NCBI GenBank assembly: GCA_963792405.1
Contig: CAWBVU010000006.1
Coordinates: 1,798,001 to 1,862,000, forward strand
DNA from: SZUA-442 sp963792405
GTDB lineage: Bacteria > Actinomycetota > Acidimicrobiia > Spongiisociales > UBA5794
Length of the DNA: 64,000 nucleotides
Direction of reading: 5' to 3'
This document shows positions 35,540 through 44,153 of the stretch, piece by piece; positions within the stretch are counted from its first letter, which is position 1, and every line of letters starts with the position of its first letter. A program made the translations under genes and the position numbers. The notes beneath the pieces are model-generated. The model was not told the origin of the DNA and searched no databases. It was given only the letters and a program-made list of their open reading frames with translations.

Positions 35540-36207
35540 GACTCCTCCACGACGCGGGGAGGCAGTGCGCGGGCGGGCCTCCTGAGGATGCGGCGCACCA
35601 CGCGCTCGGTGAGGGCATCGGCCGACGCACCGGTCTCGCGTACCTCCTGAACGGCAGATCCCGTGATACCGAGCGTCTGGTCCCTCACCAGCTGGGCGAG
35701 CTCGGGGGAGTCGCTGATCAGGTCGACGATCCCACCGACGGACTGCTCGAAGGCGTACACGGCGAGGACCCTGCCTCGGGCGTACTCCGCCGTGCCGACC
35801 TTCGTCAACCGCTCCCGCTCCTCTGCCAGTGCCGATCTGGCGGGTGCGGTCAACCCTGCGACGAAGGGCGCGACCCCCGTGGCCTCGGCGACGTAGGCAG
35901 CCGTGTCCACCACGACGCCTGCGGTTCTGGCGAAGGGATAGAGCATCCGCTGGGTCGATGTGCCTGCGGACCTCAACAACGACGGGAGCTCCGACACCCA
36001 TCCGACGGCGGCCATCACGTTGGGGTCCGCCCTCACGAGCATCGGCCCCGGATCGGGCTCGGTCGCCATGGCATCGAGCTCCCTCGACACCTCCACGAGC
36101 CGATCGAGCCCATCGCCGATCGCCCCGCTGATGAGGCGCACCAGCAAGGACCAGGTGTCCGAGCCCTGCGCTTCGTCCCCCTCGAACTGCGTGGAATCGT
36201 CGCTCAT
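35536..36207 (-). CDS. Uncharacterised protein coupled to the RDD gene
   Basis: 223 residues, largely helical and acidic at the start, ending in basic RRILRRPARALPPRVVEES. A weakly hydrophobic stretch at about 90-115 (ARTAGVVVDTAAYVAEATGV) may contact the membrane. No family recognised. It precedes the RDD membrane-protein gene and overlaps it by 4 bp, so the products probably act together. The tRNA cluster starts 114 bp upstream in the opposite direction. Confidence 0.75.
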   Translation of the reverse strand: MSDDSTQFEGDEAQGSDTWSLLVRLISGAIGDGLDRLVEVSRELDAMATEPDPGPMLVRADPNVMAAVGWVSELPSLLRSAGTSTQRMLYPFARTAGVVVDTAAYVAEATGVAPFVAGLTAPARSALAEERERLTKVGTAEYARGRVLAVYAFEQSVGGIVDLISDSPELAQLVRDQTLGITGSAVQEVRETGASADALTERVVRRILRRPARALPPRVVEES

Positions 36208-36320
36208 CGGGCAACACTACCCGTATGTGTCCGGGGCGCCGATTCGATGGCCGACACCGTCGCGTGGCGCATATACTCCCCGGACGTAGCCGGTCCGGCT
36301 CTGTACACTGCGGGCGCCTC

Positions 36321-36393
36321 GCCCCCATCGTCCAGCGGCCTAGGACTCCGCCCTTTCAAGGCGGCAACGGGGATTCGAATTCCCCTGGGGGCA
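36321..36393 (+). tRNA. tRNA-Glu (anticodon TTC)
   Basis: 73 nt. Acceptor GCCCCCA/TGGGGGC, anticodon stem CCGCC/GGCGG with loop CTTTCAA, T arm GGGGA-TTCGAAT-TCCCC, discriminator A, CCA not encoded. First of three closely spaced tRNA genes. A TACACT hexamer at 36304-36309 could be the -10 element, but no good -35 is seen. Confidence 0.96.
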
Positions 36394-36399
36394 CGACGT

Positions 36400-36474
36400 G
36401 GGGGCGTGGTGAAGCCTGGAGTTCACGCCGGCCTGTCAAGCCGGAGGTCGCGGGTTCAAATCCCGTCGCTCCCG
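36400..36474 (+). tRNA. tRNA-Asp (anticodon GTC)
   Basis: 75 nt. Acceptor GGGGGCG pairs with CGCTCCC with one G-U pair; D stem GTGA/TCAC; anticodon stem CCGGC/GCCGG with loop CTGTCAA; T arm GCGGG-TTCAAAT-CCCGT. Discriminator G, followed by an encoded CCA to 36477. Six bases after tRNA-Glu. Confidence 0.95.
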
Positions 36475-36486
36475 CCACATGTCGCC

Positions 36487-36509
36487 GCTCGGACCCGTGG
36501 GGTCCGAGC
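36487..36509. other. 10-bp stem-loop between tRNA-Asp and tRNA-Phe
   Basis: GCTCGGACCC and GGGTCCGAGC pair perfectly around a 3-nt loop GTG in the 37-bp spacer. With no T-run it is unlikely to stop transcription; an RNA-processing spacer in a polycistronic tRNA transcript is more likely. Confidence 0.7.
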
Positions 36510-36514
36510 GATCT

Positions 36515-36587
36515 GGTCAGGTAGCTCAGCCGGAAGAGCGCCGGTCTGAAAAACCGGAGGTCGGCGGTTCGATCCCGCCCCTGACCA
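36515..36587 (+). tRNA. tRNA-Phe (anticodon GAA)
   Basis: 73 nt. Acceptor GGTCAGG/CCTGACC, D arm GCTC/GAGC, anticodon stem CCGGT/ACCGG with loop CTGAAAA, T arm GGCGG-TTCGATC-CCGCC, discriminator A and encoded CCA to 36590. Nothing further recognised in the 210 bp before the metal-exporter gene. Confidence 0.96.
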
Positions 36588-36800
36588 CCAAGGACCCCAT
36601 CGCCACGTCGATGCGGGATGCAGCGTTCGTTCCGGCAGCCCGGCCCCACCCATCGTGGGCATCGTATCCGGGCAGGCGCCGATCAGAGTCCCGCACCTCA
36701 CTCCCGCCACCCGTGCGTGCACCAATGCCCCCACTCGGAGGGTCGAATTGCGACGGGTTTGCGAGACCGCTTCCAGAAGGCGCCTCGGTACGATCCCGCC

Positions 36801-37862
36801 ATGTCCGGCGATGCCCATGACCACGGCCACGACCATGACCACGACCACGCGCACCCGGAGGATGCACAGGCGCATCCGAACTCGCGATGGCACCGACTCC
36901 GCCACGGTCTGGGTCATGTGATCGGACACGATCACGACCACGGTCCCAACACTGCCCTGCTCGACACCGGCGCCGTGGGCATCCGCGCCACGAAGGTGTC
37001 CCTCGTGGGCCTCGGCATCACGGCCCTCCTGCAGGCGGTGATCGTCGTCGTCAGTGGCTCGGTCGCCCTGTTGTCCGACACGCTGCACAACCTCACCGAT
37101 GCGCTGACGGCCATTCCCCTGTGGATCGCCTTCGCCCTCGGACGACGCCCCGCGACCAGGCGCTACACGTACGGCTTCAACAGGGCCGAGGACATGGCGG
37201 GCCTCGTCATCGTCGGGGCGATCGCGGTGTCGGCAGGCCTCGTGATCTTCGAGTCGGTCAACCGCCTCTTCGAGCCTCGCTTGATCGATCACATCCCGTG
37301 GGTCATCGCCGCGGGCGTCATCGGGGCGTTGGGCAACGAGCTCGTGGCGCGGTACCGGATCCGTGTCGGACGAGCGATCGGTTCCGAGGCACTGATCACG
37401 GACGGGCGCCACGCCCGCACCGATGCCCTCACCTCCCTCGCCGTGGTCGTGGCAGGGCTCGGCGCCGCGGTCGGGTTGTCATGGGTCGATCCGGTGGCCG
37501 GGCTTTTCGTCGCCGTTCCGATCCTGTGGCTGCTCGCACGCTCGGCGCGGCGCATGGTACGTCGGCTGACGGACGGCATCGAGCCCGATGTCGTCGACGA
37601 CGCCGCCGAGACCATCGTTCACGTGGCAGGTGTCGAGGCCGTGGAGGACCTCCGAGTGCGATGGCACGGACACCAGCTGCGCATCGAGGCGTCGGTCGCC
37701 GTCTCCCCCGACCTCACGGTACGTCAAGGACATGACATCGCTCACGAAGTCGAGCACGCGCTCCACCATCGATTCACCACCCCGGTCGCGGCCACGATCC
37801 ACATCGAGCCGCACGACGACGCCGACCGGCACGAAGGCGTCGCGCACCACGCACGCCCCTGA
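36801..37862 (+). CDS. Cation diffusion facilitator (CzcD-like) metal exporter
   Basis: 353 residues. The N-terminus is His/Asp-rich (SGDAHDHGHDHDHDHAHPED), a metal-binding tail. Six membrane helices follow. The transport site is visible as LLSDTLHNLTDAL in helix 2 and ITDGRHARTDAL in helix 5, where HxxxD in helix 2 is typical of Zn/Co exporters. The cytoplasmic domain (about 270-340) ends His-rich. Exports Zn or a related divalent ion in exchange for protons. ATG start. Confidence 0.92.
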   Translation: MSGDAHDHGHDHDHDHAHPEDAQAHPNSRWHRLRHGLGHVIGHDHDHGPNTALLDTGAVGIRATKVSLVGLGITALLQAVIVVVSGSVALLSDTLHNLTDALTAIPLWIAFALGRRPATRRYTYGFNRAEDMAGLVIVGAIAVSAGLVIFESVNRLFEPRLIDHIPWVIAAGVIGALGNELVARYRIRVGRAIGSEALITDGRHARTDALTSLAVVVAGLGAAVGLSWVDPVAGLFVAVPILWLLARSARRMVRRLTDGIEPDVVDDAAETIVHVAGVEAVEDLRVRWHGHQLRIEASVAVSPDLTVRQGHDIAHEVEHALHHRFTTPVAATIHIEPHDDADRHEGVAHHARP

Positions 37863-38015
37863 TCGATGTGCCACCCATGGGCACGCTCGGTCCGATGATG
37901 TCGACCCGATCCCCCTCGGCGCGCGCCGCGCGATCATCCGTGCTCCGGCGCCTTCCCACCCAGCCTCACGATCAGAAGGAGGGAACGGCGCGCAGGCGAC
38001 TCCGACCAGCGATCG

Positions 38016-40370
38016 CTACTGTCGAGCCATGTGGGCTCGCAGCTCGGCCTCCGGGTCGCTGATCAATTCGCCGCTCACGTCCACGGTCACCTCGTGCAGC
38101 GTTCCCGTGAACCTGAACGGGCTCACGTAGTCAGGGGTCACCGGAGAGCCCGGGTTCGCACCGCAGGTCAGGGCCCCGGGGTTGATCAGGAACGGTGTGG
38201 TCACCGGCGCCTCGGCATTCGCTGCCAGCACGCCGTCCACGTAGAGCTGCATCCGTCCCGGCGCCCCCATGCCCGCGGCCATGTCGGGCTCGCCCGTCGG
38301 CTCGAACTCGAAGCGGACCTCGTGCTCACCGGTGGAGAGCTCCTCCTCCGTAGCCACCCCGTACAACGCCCGACCGACGTAGTTGTGCACGTAGTGGAGC
38401 TTGCCGTCCTTGACGTAGAGCGAGTAGCCGCCTGCAGCGGTGCCCTGCGAGAGCAGCACACCCTCGGCGCCGCCATCGGGGATCACCACCTTCGCGGAGA
38501 TGCTGTGCGGGCGGTTGAGGACCCGGGGGGCGGCGTTGAACGCCACCGACTGCGTGCCGGGACGGAACGTGTAGCTGTCGCGCGGCAACGACACCATGGG
38601 CTTCTCGGCGACGATGCGGGCGAGCCCGCTACCGTCGATCGGCATCACGTCGTACTTGCCCGCCTCGACGTACCAGGTGGCGATCAGCGCGATGAGCCTG
38701 TCACGATGCGTGGCAGCGAGGTCGTGGTTCTCTGCGAAATCCTCGGCGACGTGGTACAGCTCCCAGCCGGTGGCATCCAACTCGGAGAGTCTCTCCGCCG
38801 AGATGGGCTCCCCGAACCCGACGCCCGCCTCGGCGAACGACGGGCCGGGCCAGGGACAGACCGCCCGCCAACCGTCGTGGTAGATCGACCGATGCCCCAG
38901 CATCTCGAAGTACTGGGTACGGCGGCGACTCTCGGCGTCGGGGTCATCCAGCGTGTGCGCGAAGCTCACGCCGTGGAGCGGCGACTGGGTCACGCCCCTG
39001 ATCGTCGCCGGAGGTTCGACGTCGAGCAGATCCAGGATCGTGGGCACCATGTCGATGATGTGCGCGTACTGGGTCCGCACCTCGCCCTTCGCCTCGATGC
39101 CCGCCGGCCAGGACACGATGAACGGGTCGGACGTACCGCCGCGGTAGGTCTCTCTCTTCCACCGTCGGAACGGTGTGTTGCCCGCGTTCGTCCATCCCCA
39201 CGGGTAGTGGTTGAAGTGGTTTGGCCCGCCGATCTCGTCGATGAACCGGAGGCTCTCCTCCAGGGGCTCCTGCGCGTTGTTGAAGAACTGGGCCTCATTG
39301 GTGGTGCCACTGGGGCCGCCCTCTGCGCTGGCGCCGTTGTCGGAGATCACCATGACGATGGTGTTGTCCAGCTCCCCGTGCGTCCGCAGGTAGTCCAGGA
39401 GCCGTCCGAGATGGTGGTCCGTGTGACTCAGGAAGCCGGCGAACACCTCCATGTAGCGGGCGTACAGCCTGCGCGCCTCGGGTGGCAGCGCCTCCCACTC
39501 GGGGACGTCCGGATCGTTGCGGGAGAGCTCGGTGTCGGGCGGGACGATCCCCAGTTCCTTCTGGCGGGCAAAGGTCCTTTCCCGATACGCATCCCACCCG
39601 TCGTCGAACATGCCGGCGTACCGGTCGATCCACTCCTTCGGGGCGTGGTGCGGAGCATGGGTCGCCCCGAAGCACAGGTGGAGGTAGAAGGGCTTGGCGG
39701 GATCGATCTGCTTCGCGTCCGCGATGAACTCGATCGATCGGTCCACCAGGTCCTCGGTGAGGTGATAGCCCTCCTCAGGCCGCGCCGGCGGTTCGACCTG
39801 ATGGTTGTCGTAGACCAGGTCCGGATACCACTGGCTCGTGTCGCCGCCCAGGAAGCCGTAGAACCGTTCGAACCCTCGCGCCAGCGGCCAGCGGTCGTAC
39901 GGTCCGGCGGCGGTCTCCTGGTTGCTCGGCGTCAGGTGCCACTTGCCGACCATGTAGGTGTTGTAGCCCTGTGCGAGCAACATCTCGGACAGCATCCCGT
40001 TCTCGAACGGGATGATCCCGTTGTACCCGGGGTAGCCGGACGCGAGCTCCGTGATACAGGCCATGCCGTTGCTGTGGTGGTTCCGCCCTGTGATGATGCA
40101 GGAACGGCTCGGCGAGCACAGCGCGGTGGTGTGCATGTTGTTGTACCGGAGCCCGTCGGCGGCCAGCGCGTCGAACGTCGGGGTCTCGATGGGGCTGCCG
40201 AAGCAGCCGAGCTGACCGAAGCCGGTGTCGTCCAGCACCACGACCAGCACGTTGGGGGCTCCCGTCCGAGCCCGAACCGGTGCGGGCCACGCGGGGGTGG
40301 ACTCGTCTGCCGTACGCCCGATCACCCCGGGGAATGCCTGCTCACCGTGCGTGTACTCGACGATGCCCAT
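38016..40370 (-). CDS. Arylsulfatase (C-S-P-S-R motif), large form
   Basis: 784 residues, the size of the mycobacterial AtsA/AtsD group. PNVLVVVLDDTGFGQLGCFG supplies metal Asps, ALCSPSRSCIITGRNHHSNG carries the formylglycine Cys85 in a classical CSPSR motif, then VGKWHL and FGATHAPHHAP. The last 150 residues form a beta-sandwich resembling LamG/concanavalin domains (MQLYVDGVLAANAEAP, FRFTGTLHEVTVDVSG), perhaps carbohydrate-binding. No signal peptide. Start fixed by AAAGGAG. No maturase beside it; the enzyme at 9.5 kb or a separate FGE could activate it. Confidence 0.92.
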   Translation of the reverse strand: MGIVEYTHGEQAFPGVIGRTADESTPAWPAPVRARTGAPNVLVVVLDDTGFGQLGCFGSPIETPTFDALAADGLRYNNMHTTALCSPSRSCIITGRNHHSNGMACITELASGYPGYNGIIPFENGMLSEMLLAQGYNTYMVGKWHLTPSNQETAAGPYDRWPLARGFERFYGFLGGDTSQWYPDLVYDNHQVEPPARPEEGYHLTEDLVDRSIEFIADAKQIDPAKPFYLHLCFGATHAPHHAPKEWIDRYAGMFDDGWDAYRERTFARQKELGIVPPDTELSRNDPDVPEWEALPPEARRLYARYMEVFAGFLSHTDHHLGRLLDYLRTHGELDNTIVMVISDNGASAEGGPSGTTNEAQFFNNAQEPLEESLRFIDEIGGPNHFNHYPWGWTNAGNTPFRRWKRETYRGGTSDPFIVSWPAGIEAKGEVRTQYAHIIDMVPTILDLLDVEPPATIRGVTQSPLHGVSFAHTLDDPDAESRRRTQYFEMLGHRSIYHDGWRAVCPWPGPSFAEAGVGFGEPISAERLSELDATGWELYHVAEDFAENHDLAATHRDRLIALIATWYVEAGKYDVMPIDGSGLARIVAEKPMVSLPRDSYTFRPGTQSVAFNAAPRVLNRPHSISAKVVIPDGGAEGVLLSQGTAAGGYSLYVKDGKLHYVHNYVGRALYGVATEEELSTGEHEVRFEFEPTGEPDMAAGMGAPGRMQLYVDGVLAANAEAPVTTPFLINPGALTCGANPGSPVTPDYVSPFRFTGTLHEVTVDVSGELISDPEAELRAHMARQ

Positions 40371-40466
40371 CAGGGCTCCTTTGGTTCGATGCTCCAGGCG
40401 AACAATAGGCGCCCGTCCTCGCCGAGGCGTGCCCAGGTGCCGGCGCTCGCTCATCGAACCTGAGCC

Positions 40467-40489
40467 ATCCTGCCGGCGGGCCGCAGGAT
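40467..40489 (-). terminator. Possible terminator after the second PEP carboxykinase gene
   Basis: ATCCTGC and GCAGGAT (7 bp) flank a 9-nt GC-rich loop about 80 bp downstream of the pckA stop. There is no T-run, so termination is uncertain. Confidence 0.3.
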
Positions 40490-40571
40490 CAGATGGGAAG
40501 GCACACGGTGATGGCGGCGACCGTGGTGACGGCGAGTCGGGGTGCGGTCGTGCTCCCGGGCTGCCCGGCTC

Positions 40572-42146
40572 CTACGGTTGCGGACCCGACGACGCCACTG
40601 CCGAGCCCGCCTGCGCCGCGTACGCGGTGAAGTTCGCCGTGAACAGCGCCGCGAGCTCCCTCGCCTTGACGTCGTACTCGCTCGGATCGGCCCAGGTCGA
40701 TCGCGGGTCGAGCAGATCGGGAGCGACATCGGGGCACGACGTCGGGACGGCGAACCGGAAGACCGGATCGGTGACGTAGTCGACGTCGTCGAGGTCCCCG
40801 TTGATCGCCGCTCGGATGACCGCTCTCGACGTCGAGATCCTGAATCGCTCACCGACGCCGTAGGGCCCACCCGTCCAGCCGGTGTTGACGAGCCACACGG
40901 CGACGTCGTGCCGGTCGATCTTCTTCCCCAACAGGTCCGCGTAGACCGTGGGATGCAGCGGCATGAACGGCGCACCGAAGCACGCGGAGAACGTCGCCTG
41001 AGGCTCCTTGACCCCTCGCTCCGTGCCCGCCACTTTGGCGGTGTAGCCGGAGATGAAGTGGTACTTCGCCTGCTCGGGCGTGAGCTTCGCGATCGGCGGC
41101 AGCACCCCGAACGCATCGGCCGTGAGCATGAAGATGTTCTTCGGGTGGCCGGCCATGCCGTCGAGCACGACGTTGTCGAGGTGGGTGATCGGATAGGCCC
41201 CACGCGTGTTCTCGGTGTCGGCCTCGTCGAGGTCGATGCGCCTGGTGTGTTGATCGATCGTGACGTTCTCGAGCACCGTGCCGAACCTGCGGGTCGTCTG
41301 GTAGATCTCGGGCTCCGCCTCGTCCGACAGACGGATCATCTTCGCGTAGCAGCCGCCCTCGATGTTGAAGATCCCCTCGTCGCTCCAACCGAGCTCATCG
41401 TCGCCGATCATCGCGCGATCGGCGACCGTCGACAGGGTCGTCTTGCCCGTTCCCGAGAGTCCGAAATACACGGCGGACACGCCGTCGCTCCCGACGTTCG
41501 CCGACGAGTGGAGGCTCAGCACTCCCTGCTTGGGCAGCAGGTAGTTCATCACCGTGAAGATCGACTTCTTGATCTCGCCCGCATAGCTCGTACCCCCGAT
41601 CACCACCATCTTCCGATCGAGGTTGAGGAGGATGAAGGCCTCGCTCCGGGTGCCCTCCTGCTCGGGATCCGCCTGGAAATCCGGTGCATGGATCACGGTG
41701 TAGTCGGGGTCGAAGTCAGCAAGCACCTCGTCATCGAACTCCCTGAGGAACATGGTGCGAGCAAAGAGGTTGTGCCAGGCGTGCTCGGTGATCACGCGTA
41801 CCTTGATCCGATACGCGGGATCGGCGCCGGCATAGCCGTCCTGGACGAAGACCTCCCGGTTCTGGAAGTACGAGCGCAGCCCGTAGAGGACCTTCTCGAA
41901 GTCGTCCGGATCGAACGGCTTGTTGATCGCTCCCCACCAGATTTCCGCCTCGGTGCCGGGGGACCGGACGACGAACTTGTCGTTCGCAGATCGTCCCGTG
42001 TACTTGCCCGTCGACACGACGAACGGTCCCAGGTGGCCGATCTCACCCTCGGAACGTTTGACGGCCTCCTCGTACAGCGCAGGTGTCGAGAGGTTGTGGT
42101 GGATGGGTCCGACGTTCGTCAGCCCAGCGGAGGACAAGTCGATCAT
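40572..42146 (-). CDS. pckA: Phosphoenolpyruvate carboxykinase (ATP)
   Basis: 524 residues and canonical. YTGRSANDKFVV is the substrate-binding Arg motif, YFGLSGTGKTTLSTV the P-loop, MIGDDELGWSDEG the metal-binding kinase-2 region, and IEGGCYAKMIRLSDEAEPEI follows. Converts oxaloacetate and ATP to PEP for gluconeogenesis in the cytosol. The ATG at 42146 has GAGGAG five bases upstream. A second, divergent member lies 9 kb away at 29.8-31.3 kb. Confidence 0.95.
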   Translation of the reverse strand: MIDLSSAGLTNVGPIHHNLSTPALYEEAVKRSEGEIGHLGPFVVSTGKYTGRSANDKFVVRSPGTEAEIWWGAINKPFDPDDFEKVLYGLRSYFQNREVFVQDGYAGADPAYRIKVRVITEHAWHNLFARTMFLREFDDEVLADFDPDYTVIHAPDFQADPEQEGTRSEAFILLNLDRKMVVIGGTSYAGEIKKSIFTVMNYLLPKQGVLSLHSSANVGSDGVSAVYFGLSGTGKTTLSTVADRAMIGDDELGWSDEGIFNIEGGCYAKMIRLSDEAEPEIYQTTRRFGTVLENVTIDQHTRRIDLDEADTENTRGAYPITHLDNVVLDGMAGHPKNIFMLTADAFGVLPPIAKLTPEQAKYHFISGYTAKVAGTERGVKEPQATFSACFGAPFMPLHPTVYADLLGKKIDRHDVAVWLVNTGWTGGPYGVGERFRISTSRAVIRAAINGDLDDVDYVTDPVFRFAVPTSCPDVAPDLLDPRSTWADPSEYDVKARELAALFTANFTAYAAQAGSAVASSGPQP

Positions 42147-42229
42147 GGCACTCCTCATGGTCGCAGACGTGCGAGACCCTCCCGATCCTACTTGGAGGTG
42201 GAGGAACCGCCGACGGCTCGATCACCACC

Positions 42230-43633
42230 TCATCCGGGCCTCACCGAGCCTCCGGGCGCCCTCAGATGCCATCGCCGATCGAGGGCGACGACCGCGATCG
42301 TGATGGCGAGCGACGCGGCGATCACGGCCACCGCGGTGCCGACCTGCTCGAGGAGCCGAGGGGCGAACAGGAGCGTGGCCCCGAGACCGAGCATCATCGC
42401 CCCGGACAGCAGCTTGAGTGCACGGCCCTCCACCGGCTGGAGCTTCCTCGATCCGAGCGTCCACACGAACACGCCCACGATGGCGAGCAGCGGCACGACG
42501 TAGATCACGTTGTACATCGCGAGGTAGCCGTAGTAGGTCGGTGTCGGCAGCTCGTTGAGGGTGAGCACCCTCGTGAACACCATGGGGAGCCCCGCGGTGC
42601 ACAGCAGTTCGTAACTGTTCGCGACGGCGGCGAGGAGCACGGTCGCGCCGAGGACCGGGGCGAGGGACTCGATCGAGAGCAGCCCCCGCATCCTCGCGAA
42701 GAGGCCCGGTCGGGACGACTCGGGGATGCCGATCGAGGGACCGGCTCCCGGCAGGAAGAAGTCCTTCGCACTCAACGCACCGAGGACGACGGCGAGCGCT
42801 CCGGCGATCAGCGTCACCCACCGGAGATTGTCCGTCACGAGGAAGAGGTTGAGCCACGCCGCCATGAACACGAAGTAGAGGACTCCCGACACGACCACGA
42901 AGGTCACGCCGACGGCGGCCATCCGTGCCCTGCTCCTCGCATGGACGAGCAGGCTGAGGAGGAAGAGCAGCACGAAGAAGGCACACGGGTTGAAGGCGTC
43001 GAGGCTCGCGACGATCGCCGTGAACACCGGGAGCGGGACACTGCTCGACCGCACCTCCCCGAACCCCGGCACGGAGACGGCCTCATCCGGCGCGAGTGTC
43101 GTCGTCGTGACCGCGCCAGCGAGATGCGACCCATGGCACGCATCGAGGCCCGAGGCCAGGGCGGCACCGACACCGTCCGGCCCGTCCCAGCCCGTGACCA
43201 TCGTCCCGCAATACATGAACGTGGGAACCGCCCTGATGGGCTCGCCGATCTCCTCGGCGATCGCCGACGCGATCTCGACGACCTGTGGGTCACCGGCGTC
43301 CGCTTGGAGCCACCACACCCTGAGCCACGGCCGATCGTGTGCGATGCGGGTCACGTGTGGGATCGCCGCCTGGCAGTGCGGGCACGTGCTCGAGAACACG
43401 AAGTAGAGCTCGATGACCTCCGCTCCGTCGTCATCGACACCGACCCAGGGGGCATCAGGGAGGTCGTCGGCGATCGCGGCGGTCGCGGCCCACGCCACAG
43501 GGACGAATGCGGCGACGGCGACGACCATCATGATCGCTACGCCACGATGGATCCCTGCGCGACGTTGGTGGGCGCGCGCCCCGCCGGTGGCGCCAGCGCG
43601 TCGAGAACGAGGGAACGGCACCACACCCGACAC
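42230..43633 (-). CDS. Thioredoxin-like domain fused to a DsbD/CcdA-like membrane domain
   Basis: About 467 residues. An Arg-rich N-terminus and one hydrophobic segment (VAIMMVVAVAAFVPVAWAAT) lead to an extracytoplasmic thioredoxin fold with the redox pair CPHC (LYFVFSSTCPHCQAAIPHVT). Then follow about six to eight membrane helices of the CcdA/DsbD type, with Cys in LDAFNPCAFFVLLF and SYELLCTAGLP. It probably moves reducing power across the membrane to exported disulfides. The start is uncertain: GTG 43633 has GGAAGGGGG upstream; ATG 43666 and ATG 43531 are alternatives. Confidence 0.78.
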   Translation of the reverse strand: MSGVVPFPRSRRAGATGGARAHQRRAGIHRGVAIMMVVAVAAFVPVAWAATAAIADDLPDAPWVGVDDDGAEVIELYFVFSSTCPHCQAAIPHVTRIAHDRPWLRVWWLQADAGDPQVVEIASAIAEEIGEPIRAVPTFMYCGTMVTGWDGPDGVGAALASGLDACHGSHLAGAVTTTTLAPDEAVSVPGFGEVRSSSVPLPVFTAIVASLDAFNPCAFFVLLFLLSLLVHARSRARMAAVGVTFVVVSGVLYFVFMAAWLNLFLVTDNLRWVTLIAGALAVVLGALSAKDFFLPGAGPSIGIPESSRPGLFARMRGLLSIESLAPVLGATVLLAAVANSYELLCTAGLPMVFTRVLTLNELPTPTYYGYLAMYNVIYVVPLLAIVGVFVWTLGSRKLQPVEGRALKLLSGAMMLGLGATLLFAPRLLEQVGTAVAVIAASLAITIAVVALDRRWHLRAPGGSVRPG

Positions 43634-43859
43634 ACCACACCCCCTTCCGGACAGGGCCTGTGCCATCGTCTCTCGCACGTCGCCCCCGGTCAATCCTCGG
43701 GGCACACGTCGGGCACATCGATGCAGAAACCGTGTAGCTGCGACGGCGCACCGTCCTAGGCTGTGTGGTGCCACGGGCGGATCCGTGGCGTGTTGATGAT
43801 CGAGGTCCGTCCGGCCCGCCGTGTGGCGAATCTGGGCGTTCCCCCGACAGGAGAGATGC

Positions 43860-44138
43860 ATGAAGAAGCTGTATGTGGGGAACTTCCCCTGGAGCACCAC
43901 CGAGGACGACCTCGTCGAGCTCTTCACCCCGATCGGCGAGGTCCACGACGTCGCGCTCATCAGGGATCGCGACACCGGACGCTCTCGAGGCTTCGGTTTC
44001 GTCCAGATGGATGACGCGGCGGCCGAGAAGGCCATCGCCGATCTCGACGGATCGGATTACGGGGGTCGCCCCCTCAAGGTCAACGAGGCGCAGGAGCGCC
44101 AGCAGCGTGGGCCGCAGGGCGGAGGAGGACGCTACTAG
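43860..44138 (+). CDS. Small RRM RNA-binding protein
   Basis: 92 residues: one RNA-recognition motif with RNP2 KLYVGNFPW and RNP1 RGFGFVQM, and a Gln/Gly-rich tail ending GGGGRY. Bacterial members of this size are cold- or stress-induced RNA chaperones. Start set by AGGAGA six bases upstream. It converges on a helicase gene that itself carries an RRM. Confidence 0.92.
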   Translation: MKKLYVGNFPWSTTEDDLVELFTPIGEVHDVALIRDRDTGRSRGFGFVQMDDAAAEKAIADLDGSDYGGRPLKVNEAQERQQRGPQGGGGRY

Positions 44139-44153
44139 CAGCGCTGACGGGGG

